Assembly: GCA_031291715.1 (NCBI GenBank)
Contig: JARLIN010000514.1
Span: 1 to 36,984 of the forward strand
Direction of reading: 5' to 3'
Length of the DNA stretch: 36,984 nucleotides
Origin: Rhodopila sp.
GTDB taxonomy: Bacteria > Pseudomonadota > Alphaproteobacteria > Acetobacterales > Acetobacteraceae
Part shown: positions 31,591 through 36,984 of the stretch, one piece after another
Layout: each line of letters opens with the position of its first letter
How positions within the stretch are numbered: the stretch's first letter is position 1
Program-made: the position numbers and the translations under genes
Notes under the pieces: generated by a model
What the model was told of the DNA's origin: nothing
Seen by the model: only the letters and a program-made list of their open reading frames with translations
Database searches by the model: none

Positions 31591-32738
31591 TGATCGGCGT
31601 CTTTCTCCGTCACGACGGGTAAGTGCAGTCGGAATTCGGTGCGGCCCGGGCGGCTATCGACCTCAATCAGGCCACCATGGTCGGCGACGATCTTGGCGAC
31701 CAGCGACAGGCCAAGGCCGCTGCCGGTGGATTTCGAGGTAACGAAGGGCTCGAACAGATGCGGTCTTATATCGTCGGGAATTCCCGGCCCATTGTCGCGG
31801 ACGACGACAAACAGCGGCAGATCGAGCCGTTCGGTGCTGCCGGGAATGGCCACGCGCATGCCGTGCTGGAAGCCGGTGGCCAGGGTTATCTCGGGGTGGC
31901 TGCCCCCCTCTTGCGTGACCGCCTCGGCCGCGTTCTTCACCAGGTTCAGCACCACCTGGATCAGTTGGTCGCGGTTCGCCCACACCGGCGGCAGCGATGG
32001 GTCGTAGTGTTCCTGGAAGCGGACATGCGCGGCGAAACCCGTCTGGGCCAGCTTGCGTACATATTCCAGCACGCGGTGAATGTTCACCGCGGTACGGGCG
32101 ATCGGCTTCTCCCCGAATGCTTCCATCCGGTCCACCAGCGCCGTGATCCGGTCGGCTTCATCTCGGATCAGCTCCGCCAGTTCCCGATCCGCCGGACCGA
32201 CGCTGGCTTCCAGGAGCTGGGCGGCACCGCGAATGCCCGACAGGGGGTTCTTCACCTCATGCGCCAGGATGGCCGCCATGCCGCTCACGCTGCGGGCGGC
32301 GCCGCGGAATGCAAGCTGCCGGTCCAGCGCGCGCGCAGCCGACGCATCCTGCAGGACCAGCAGCACAGCGCCCGGTTCCTCCGGCAAGGGGGAGCCCTGT
32401 ACGGTGATCCCCCGCTTGTGCAGGCGGGGGCTTTCAAGGTTCAGGTCATGGTCTGAAATGGTCGCTTCGGTGCGACGGACCTGCTCGATCAGCAAGAACA
32501 GCGGATTGTCCGGTGGCACCAGATCATCAAGCCGGTGCTGGGCCAGTCCCGCGGCGGAGATGCCGAGGAACTGCTCTGCGGCATGGTTGACGTGGCGAAA
32601 GCGGTTTTCCGGATCGAGCAGGATCACCGGGACCGGAAGCGCGCCCAGGATCGCACCAGAATTCGCGGTGGCCGTCGTATCGACCGACCGTCCTCGCCCC
32701 GCCAGCAGGCGGGAGGCCCGCGCCACCACGGCGCTCAT
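31587..32738 (-). CDS. ntrB: Nitrogen regulation sensor kinase/phosphatase NtrB
   Basis: 383-residue soluble kinase that phosphorylates or dephosphorylates NtrC under PII control. PAS domain (~25-135: [20 protein letters not shown]...), HisKA with [20 protein letters not shown] (His160), and HATPase with [10 protein letters not shown] and [19 protein letters not shown]. No membrane segment, as expected for NtrB as opposed to NtrY. It overlaps both dusB and ntrC by four bases (ATGA), which is strong evidence for translational coupling and fixed stoichiometry. Confidence 0.97.
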   Translation of the reverse strand: MSAVVARASRLLAGRGRSVDTTATANSGAILGALPVPVILLDPENRFRHVNHAAEQFLGISAAGLAQHRLDDLVPPDNPLFLLIEQVRRTEATISDHDLNLESPRLHKRGITVQGSPLPEEPGAVLLVLQDASAARALDRQLAFRGAARSVSGMAAILAHEVKNPLSGIRGAAQLLEASVGPADRELAELIRDEADRITALVDRMEAFGEKPIARTAVNIHRVLEYVRKLAQTGFAAHVRFQEHYDPSLPPVWANRDQLIQVVLNLVKNAAEAVTQEGGSHPEITLATGFQHGMRVAIPGSTERLDLPLFVVVRDNGPGIPDDIRPHLFEPFVTSKSTGSGLGLSLVAKIVADHGGLIEVDSRPGRTEFRLHLPVVTEKDADQ

Positions 32739-33811
32739 GCGGCTTCGGCCGTCAGAGTTTCGTCACGCTCCGCCGCCGCCCGGGTGACGCCGCGGTTGAT
32801 GAGCGGATCGTAAAAGCGGTCGATCAGGGACAGTACCGCGTCGGCATCCGGCAGTCGGTTCATCGCGGCGCGGAACTCCGCAGATCCTGGCAGACCGCGC
32901 GAATACCAGGACACGTGCTTGCGGGCGAGGCGAACGCCCGGTCCGATGCCGAACTGGCTGAGCATCGCATGATAATGCCCCAGCAGAATGGATTTCTGGT
33001 GAGCGAGAGCCGGCTCCGGCAACCGCATGCCGGTGCGTAGGTAATGCGCCGCCTGGGCGAGAAACCAGGGCCGGCCGTAGCAGCCGCGGCCGATCATCAC
33101 ACCATCGGCGCCCGATTGGTGCAGGGCCGTGGCGGCGTCGTCCTCGGTCAGGATATCGCCGTTAACGATGACAGGGATGCCGACCGCCTGCTTCACCTGC
33201 CGCACGAATGCCCAGTCGGCGACGCCCGTATAGAACTGCTGCCGCGTGCGGCCATGGATCGTGACCATGCGAATGCCGGCGTCCTGGGCGATCCGCGCGA
33301 GTTGTGGCGCGTTCAGGTTGGCGTGGTCCCAGCCCATGCGCATTTTCAGCGTCACCGGCACCGGGACCGCCTTGACGGTGGCCTCCAGGATGGCCGCGGC
33401 GGCGGTTTCGTCGCGCATCAGCGCGGACCCGGCGGCCTGCCCGACCGCGACTTTCTTCACCGGGCAGCCGAAGTTGATGTCGATCAGGTGGGCGCCCTTA
33501 TCGACCGCCAGACGGGCGGCTTCGGCCATCGCGGTGGGATCGCAGCCGGCGAGCTGCACAGCGGATACCCCGCCGCAACCGTCGATTTCCGCCATGCCGA
33601 GGGTCTTCTGGTTCTCCCGGATCATCGCCCAGGAGGCGATCATTTCCGATACCACCATGCCGGCGCCCAGTTGCTTGGCGGTCCGGCGGAATGGCAAATC
33701 GGTGACACCGGACATCGGCGCCAGGATAACGGGTGTCTCAATTCGAACACCTTGTCCCAGATCGATTGATCCGAGGGCAGTAGGTGTGATGTGTGAACGA
33801 CAGTTGCCCAT
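32735..33811 (-). CDS. dusB: tRNA-dihydrouridine synthase DusB (NifR3)
   Basis: 358 residues. FMN enzyme that reduces uridine to dihydrouridine in tRNA. Family blocks are [39 protein letters not shown], the catalytic-Cys segment [12 protein letters not shown] (Cys116), [27 protein letters not shown], and [20 protein letters not shown]. It heads the ntrBC-ntrYX operon, the usual nifR3-ntrB order in alphaproteobacteria. There is no clear ribosome site before ATG 33811, and that ATG lies inside a perfect inverted repeat (33802-33824). The first ~20 residues are not conserved, so the start could be further in. Confidence 0.94.
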   Translation of the reverse strand: MGNCRSHITPTALGSIDLGQGVRIETPVILAPMSGVTDLPFRRTAKQLGAGMVVSEMIASWAMIRENQKTLGMAEIDGCGGVSAVQLAGCDPTAMAEAARLAVDKGAHLIDINFGCPVKKVAVGQAAGSALMRDETAAAAILEATVKAVPVPVTLKMRMGWDHANLNAPQLARIAQDAGIRMVTIHGRTRQQFYTGVADWAFVRQVKQAVGIPVIVNGDILTEDDAATALHQSGADGVMIGRGCYGRPWFLAQAAHYLRTGMRLPEPALAHQKSILLGHYHAMLSQFGIGPGVRLARKHVSWYSRGLPGSAEFRAAMNRLPDADAVLSLIDRFYDPLINRGVTRAAAERDETLTAEAA

Positions 33812-33824
33812 GATTTGGGCAACT
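33802..33824. promoter_or_regulatory. Perfect inverted repeat over the dusB start codon
   Basis: AGTTGCCC (33802-33809), loop ATGATTT, GGGCAACT (33817-33824). The minus-strand ATG occupies 33811-33809. As DNA it could be an operator for the operon; as RNA it would bury the start codon in a hairpin. If the true start is downstream, it is simply an upstream operator. Confidence 0.6.
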
Positions 33825-33883
33825 TAGCGACGCATTGGCCGGCGCGCAATCGTTGATCCGCGCAAAGGGGCAAGCGTGCTGCC

Positions 33884-34000
33884 GTGCGCTTTTTCTTCTT
33901 GCTTTTGCTGGCAGGCAAGGCAGCCGCCGGGGAAGACGGTGCGGCCGTCCCGTCCGCTGGCAGCGGATGCGCTTCGGTGACGGTGCCAGAGCCGCGGTGA
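33884..34000 (+). CDS. Very small ORF with signal-peptide-like start (uncertain)
   Basis: 38 codons from a GTG: VRFFFLLLLAGKAAAGEDGA, then a short Ser/Gly/Val tail to PEPR. The start looks like a secretion signal, but the mature part would be only about 22 residues. AAAGGGG is 14 bases upstream, too far for a good ribosome site. It lies on the plus strand between two minus-strand genes. Most likely chance; recorded because the hydrophobic start is unusual for this DNA. Confidence 0.15.
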   Translation: MRFFFLLLLAGKAAAGEDGAAVPSAGSGCASVTVPEPR

Positions 34001-34056
34001 AAACCTCCCGAGCAAGTCCGACCGGCGAGCACAACCCTCGGCACACTTCGCGGTGC

Positions 34057-34863
34057 TTAAATCCGGCGCTTCCGCCACAACAGCGAAACCGCCAGAAGGC
34101 CCGTCGCCACCACCGCCACGATCGCCGTCGCCAGCGCATAGATCTCCGGTGTCACGCCCAGCCGCGTGGCGGAAAACACCACCATCGGCAGGGTCGAAGC
34201 CCCCGGGCCGGAGGTGAAACTCGCAACCACCACATCGTCCATCGACAGGGTGAACGCCAGCAGCCATCCGGACACCAGCGCCGGCGCCATCAACGGCAAG
34301 GTGATCACCGCGAACGCCTTCCACGGCGGCGCGTACAGATCCATCGCCGCCTGCTCCAGCGTTACGCCGGCATCAACGAGCCTCGCCCGCACCACAACCG
34401 CCACATAGGCGACGGATACCGAAGCATGCGCCACCGTCACTGTCCCGGCACCACGGCCCGCGGGCCAGCCGGTAAGTTGCTCCAACGTCACGAACAGCAG
34501 AAGCAGCGACAGGCCGGTGATCACCTCGGGCATCACCAAAGGCGCGGCCAGAGCGGCCTCGAACAGCCCGCGTCCGCGAAACCGGCCGAACCGCGCCAGC
34601 GCGAACCCGGCCGTCCCGCCCACCACGCAGGCGATCGTCGCGGACACCGCCGCGATCCGCAGCGACAGGAACGCGGCGTCGATCAGCGCCTGGTCATGCA
34701 GCAACGCCCCATACCAGCGCGTCGAGAACCCCGACCAGCCGGTGACCAGCCGCGAGTCGTTGAAACTGAAGACGACCAGGAACGCGATCGGCGTGTAAAG
34801 GAACGCATAACAGACGATCAGCCACGCCGTCAGCGACGCACTTCCGCCGCCCCGTCCCGTCAT
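34057..34863 (-). CDS. ABC transporter permease, PotC/PotI-like (orphan)
   Basis: 268 residues. Inner-membrane subunit of a polyamine- or similar-type ABC importer. About six helices; the start resembles PotC (LTAWLIVCYAFLYTPIAFLV, VFSFNDSRLVTGWSGFSTRW). The EAA loop contacting the ATPase is LEQAAMDLYAPPWKAFAVIT, and SMDDVVVASFTSGPGASTLP is typical of PotC/PotI. No PotA, PotB or PotD homologue is present on either side: upstream is uppP and downstream is the dusB operon. Either the partners are elsewhere or this is a remnant of a moved operon. It lies 30 bp after uppP, so it may be co-transcribed. Confidence 0.92.
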   Translation of the reverse strand: MTGRGGGSASLTAWLIVCYAFLYTPIAFLVVFSFNDSRLVTGWSGFSTRWYGALLHDQALIDAAFLSLRIAAVSATIACVVGGTAGFALARFGRFRGRGLFEAALAAPLVMPEVITGLSLLLLFVTLEQLTGWPAGRGAGTVTVAHASVSVAYVAVVVRARLVDAGVTLEQAAMDLYAPPWKAFAVITLPLMAPALVSGWLLAFTLSMDDVVVASFTSGPGASTLPMVVFSATRLGVTPEIYALATAIVAVVATGLLAVSLLWRKRRI

Positions 34864-34893
34864 CGCCCGGCGTCGATCATTCCGCCAGCTGCC

Positions 34894-35730
34894 TTACAGC
34901 AGGAACAGCAAACCCAGGCTGATGCTACCCGCTAGCACGCAATAGTAGGCGAACGGGTTTAGTGCCCAGGCATCATGCTGACGGAAATAGCGCATCAGGA
35001 ACGCCGTGCTCAGCAGCGCCGTGATCCCGGCCACCACCGCGGCGAGGCCGGAGGTCGCGAGGACGCCGGCCGGCACGTGTTCGTGCATCAGCTTCGGCAC
35101 CTCCAGAACAGTGGCACCCAGGATGATCGGTGTGGCGATCAGGAAGGAGAAATGCGCCGCGCCCTCATGATTGATGCCGCGCAGCAGCCCGCCGACGATG
35201 GTGGCACCGGACCGTGAGATACCGGGGATCAAAGCGGTGCACTGCCAGCAGCCGATCACCAGCGCGTCCGTTCGGGTCAGGGTGGAGAGATGCCGGTGCG
35301 CGCCGCGGCCGCGCAACCGCTCGCCGAACAGCAGCAGGCCGCCGTTGACGATCAGGAACGCCGCCGCCACGACCGGGGAGCCGAACAGGCCACGGACGAA
35401 CTTCTCCAGAAAAAAGCCGATGATCACGGCGGGGATGGTGGCGATCACCACCAGCACGAAGACGCGGCGGCTCTCCTTGACCTGATGCGCATCGCCCATA
35501 CCCAGCACGCCGGTGATGATCGCCCACCAGTCTTGCCAGAAATACGCCAGCAGCGCAGTCGCGGTGCCGAGGTGCAGCATCACCAGGAACGGCAGGAACT
35601 CGGGCGAGCGCTGGTCGATCCCCCAGTGCAGCAAGGCCGGCAGCACCACGGCGTGGCCCAGGCTGCTTACGGGAAACAGCTCGGTCGCCCCCTGAAGGAT
35701 CGCGATAACGAGGGCTTGTATGGTGTCCAT
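34894..35730 (-). CDS. uppP: Undecaprenyl-diphosphatase UppP (BacA)
   Basis: 278-residue inner-membrane enzyme that removes a phosphate from undecaprenyl diphosphate, recycling the lipid carrier of peptidoglycan and surface polysaccharides; overproduction gives bacitracin resistance in other species. The first signature is ILQGATELFPVSSLGHAVVL, with the catalytic Glu and the following Ser/His region; the second is ALIPGISRSGATIVGGLLRG. There are about seven or eight hydrophobic helices and the family length is normal (265-280). GGAG lies eight bases before the ATG at 35730. Confidence 0.96.
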   Translation of the reverse strand: MDTIQALVIAILQGATELFPVSSLGHAVVLPALLHWGIDQRSPEFLPFLVMLHLGTATALLAYFWQDWWAIITGVLGMGDAHQVKESRRVFVLVVIATIPAVIIGFFLEKFVRGLFGSPVVAAAFLIVNGGLLLFGERLRGRGAHRHLSTLTRTDALVIGCWQCTALIPGISRSGATIVGGLLRGINHEGAAHFSFLIATPIILGATVLEVPKLMHEHVPAGVLATSGLAAVVAGITALLSTAFLMRYFRQHDAWALNPFAYYCVLAGSISLGLLFLL

Positions 35731-35831
35731 GCGAGGCTCCGGCCGATTCGATGCGGCACCTTAGAGGATTTTCGGTCGCGCCTGCACCGCCGTATCCCAC
35801 CCGCTCATCACCATCAGGCTTTGGACACCGG

Positions 35832-36167
35832 TTACACGAGGCCGCGCGCGATGCTCAACAGGCCGTGTAAATAGGCCGCCCCATCCGCGGGATGCTCCGA
35901 AACGCCGATCCGCGCGCGGTACTCGGCCGCGAGGTCGGCGTAATCCGAGATCGCGTCCGACTCGCCTAGCCAGTTGCCGATCGAGCGCAGCTCCGTCCAC
36001 AGCGGGGCGTAGTCGTTGCGGCGCAGGTCCTCGGCCAATGTGTCGAGCAGCTTGGCGGCGGCAGCACTCGCGATGTCGGTTGGATCGGCGTCGAGGAGGC
36101 GCAGACGCCAGGCGGCGGTTCGTTCGAGTTCCTCGATTTCGGGTGGTTCGGGGGGGATGCCGGACAT
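35832..36167 (-). CDS. Small protein of unknown function (111 residues)
   Basis: Starts MSGIPPEPPEIEELERTAAW and is mostly helical and acidic: AAAAKLLDTLAEDLRRNDYA, ELRSIGNWLGESDAISDYAD, YLHGLLSIARGLV. AAGGA seven bases before the ATG at 36167 decides this start over an in-frame one eight codons upstream. No domain recognised. It is divergent from the toxin-antitoxin pair, with 68 bp between starts that include the palindrome at 36197-36210, so it may share that promoter region. Confidence 0.65.
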   Translation of the reverse strand: MSGIPPEPPEIEELERTAAWRLRLLDADPTDIASAAAAKLLDTLAEDLRRNDYAPLWTELRSIGNWLGESDAISDYADLAAEYRARIGVSEHPADGAAYLHGLLSIARGLV

Positions 36168-36196
36168 TCCTGATTCCTTCACGCTCCGCATGATAT

Positions 36197-36210
36197 TACC
36201 TTATAAGGTA
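36197..36210. promoter_or_regulatory. Palindromic operator upstream of the toxin-antitoxin operon
   Basis: TACCTTATAAGGTA is a perfect 14-bp palindrome, 25 bp before the antitoxin start and in an AT-rich patch suited to a -10. Phd/YefM antitoxins bind short palindromes over their own promoter, so autoregulation is the natural reading. Confidence 0.7.
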
Positions 36211-36235
36211 TCAGAACCGTCGAGGTACCGCGCCA

Positions 36236-36523
36236 GTGGACATCACCAAAGACATTCAGCCAATGACCACGTTCCGCAACCATTCGGCGGAAATCATGGA
36301 GCACCTCAGGCAAACCAAACGTCCCGTCGTCTTGACGGTCAACGGGAAGGCCGCCGCCGTCCTGCAGGACGCTGAAGCCTACCAGCACCTCCTTGACCTC
36401 GCGGCAGGGGCGAACGCCGCCGAAGGTATCCGCCAGGGCCTGGAGGACACGGCGAATGGGCGTACGCGCCCGGCACGCGACGTCTTTGATGAGATCCGCG
36501 CCGAATATGGCATACCGCGTTGA
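36236..36523 (+). CDS. Type II antitoxin, Phd/YefM family
   Basis: 95 residues. The N-terminal DNA-binding part is typical: DITKDIQPMTTFRNHSAEIM, then EHLRQTKRPVVLTVNGKAAA and VLQDAEAYQHLLDL. The C-terminal part (GLEDTANGRTRPARDVFDEI, RAEYGIPR) should wrap the toxin. The start is a GTG with GAGG ten bases upstream. Its 3' end overlaps the toxin gene by 17 bases. It represses the operon with the toxin as co-repressor in known systems. Likely targets the palindrome at 36197-36210. Confidence 0.9.
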   Translation: MDITKDIQPMTTFRNHSAEIMEHLRQTKRPVVLTVNGKAAAVLQDAEAYQHLLDLAAGANAAEGIRQGLEDTANGRTRPARDVFDEIRAEYGIPR

Positions 36524-36821
36524 ACTGACGGTTCGTGCGGGCCGCGACCTCCGCTACATCTATCAGACGATCGCCGCGGCTGATTCCGAGCAGGCGCGCG
36601 CTTGGTTCAACGGACTGGAAGTCGCTATATCGAGCCTTGACGAACACCCGGCCAGAAATCCGGTAACACCGGAAACCAACACGCTCCGTCATCTGCTCTA
36701 TGGCAACAAACGGCACGTTTATCGCATCATTTATGCGATCGATGAGCGGGAGAGAGTGGTCAGGGTGCAACATATCCGTCACGGCTCGCGTCAACCATTC
36801 CCGGGCTCTGTCGACGCGTGA
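36507..36821 (+). CDS. Type II toxin, ParE/RelE superfamily
   Basis: 104 residues from the ATG at 36507. Starts MAYRVELTVRAGRDLRYIYQ and has the fold markers AWFNGLEVAISSLDEHPARN, LRHLLYGNKRHVYRIIYAID, and VVRVQHIRHGSRQPFPG. Residues such as the late Arg/His (HIRHGSRQ) match the RelE-fold core; ParE acts on gyrase and RelE on ribosome-bound mRNA, and the sequence alone does not settle which. The Phd-type partner is commonly paired with either. A longer frame from 36393 merely overlaps the antitoxin. Confidence 0.9.
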   Translation: MAYRVELTVRAGRDLRYIYQTIAAADSEQARAWFNGLEVAISSLDEHPARNPVTPETNTLRHLLYGNKRHVYRIIYAIDERERVVRVQHIRHGSRQPFPGSVDA

Positions 36822-36863
36822 TCGAGCACTTCAAACGGACGACTCATACCAACGGCCCTTGAT

Positions 36864-36887
36864 GTTGACCCATGAAAATGGGTCAAC
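36864..36887. terminator. Perfect hairpin after the toxin gene
   Basis: GTTGACCCAT-GAAA-ATGGGTCAAC: 10-bp perfect arms with a GNRA-like tetraloop, 42 bp after the toxin stop. No T-run follows, so it is not a classical intrinsic terminator; it may stabilise the transcript end or be an operator. The 98-nt element starts at its last base. Confidence 0.45.
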
Positions 36888-36984
36888 GGCGGTCGGCATG
36901 AGTCTTGGTTTGGCGCGCGGCCGCCCCGCCAACCCCGCGCGTGATACCAACCGCCGCTATCGCCGGAAGAGTTGGCGACAGCGG
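36887..36984 (+). repeat. 98-nt structured element, copy 2 (cut by the window end)
   Basis: Inverted copy of 18775-18872, 93/98 identical. The outer stem is CGGCGGTCGG / CCAACCGCCG (9/10, weakened by the C at the eighth position). The similarity continues to the last base of the window, so the element is longer than 98 nt. Confidence 0.8.
36898..36984 (+). CDS. 5' end of the second copy of the Arg-rich ORF (partial)
   Basis: 29 codons starting MSLGLARGRPANPARDTNRR and continuing YRRKSWRQR. The only residue change from the copy at 18861-18637 is Arg to Trp at position 26. It is uncertain whether this is translated; no ribosome site is obvious. Confidence 0.25.
   Translation, partial: MSLGLARGRPANPARDTNRRYRRKSWRQR

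Noticed and set aside
34859-34874. 16-base match between the permease start and the left end of palindrome copy B (CCGTCATCGCCCGGCG)
   Set aside because: The rest of the palindrome is absent; at this GC content such a short match can be coincidence.

Overview
The window is GC-rich and tightly packed. Its gene content points to an alphaproteobacterium, most likely of the Rhodospirillales/Acetobacteraceae. The reasons are the dusB-ntrB-ntrC-ntrY-ntrX cluster, an ELM1-family protein, a DUF1194 protein, a PuuE-type deacetylase, a eukaryote-like NADP isocitrate dehydrogenase, and dispersed palindromes with CGTCATGGC ends of a kind familiar from alphaproteobacterial genomes. This assignment is inference from gene content, not from a marker RNA; no rRNA, tRNA, CRISPR array or complete insertion sequence was seen.

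Layout. 1-764: the 5' part of icd on the minus strand, divergent from a large hybrid sensor kinase (1049-4090). 4090-4280: two adjacent tandem-repeat blocks, then a DoxX-like membrane protein. 4962-6580: small proteins around a NUDIX hydrolase. 6604-7022: a long hairpin and spacer DNA, then a second hybrid kinase (7023-9437). 9470-12220 (minus): HAD phosphatase and pyrD, coupled by a 4-bp overlap, plus a GAF-like protein. 12586-14450: a cluster of small unknown genes around a divergent S24/HTH repressor, with candidate operators, a promoter and an intrinsic terminator in a leader. 14556-18557: DUF1194 protein, glutathionyl-hydroquinone reductase, aldo/keto reductase, and a convergent class III CoA-transferase. 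18637-22314 (minus): a small ORF inside a duplicated structured element, a DHA2-type MFS transporter, a family 9 glycosyltransferase and a PuuE-like deacetylase. 22423-25752 (plus): ELM1-family protein, a 623-residue unknown and a 56-residue unknown. 25753-26446: non-coding, with two copies of a long palindromic repeat. 26447-33811 (minus): the nitrogen two-component operon. 34057-36167 (minus): an orphan PotC/PotI-like permease, uppP and a small unknown. 36236-36821: a Phd/YefM-ParE toxin-antitoxin pair. 36887-36984: the second copy of the structured element seen at 18775-18872, running off the window.

How the genes fit together. The one clear operon-level system is nitrogen and redox sensing: DusB, NtrB/NtrC and NtrY/NtrX, with 4-11 bp overlaps at most junctions. 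The two hybrid kinases have no cognate output regulator nearby and probably feed phosphorelays elsewhere. MFS and GT9 are probably co-transcribed.

The least explained parts are: (1) the 98-nt element present twice in inverted orientation, which is both highly structured and carries an ATG-initiated frame; (2) the three-copy ~85-nt palindrome, with one base pair that appears to covary; and (3) the repressor locus at 12.6-14.5 kb, which may be a domesticated phage-like regulatory module. I do not see a convincing new defence or biosynthetic system.
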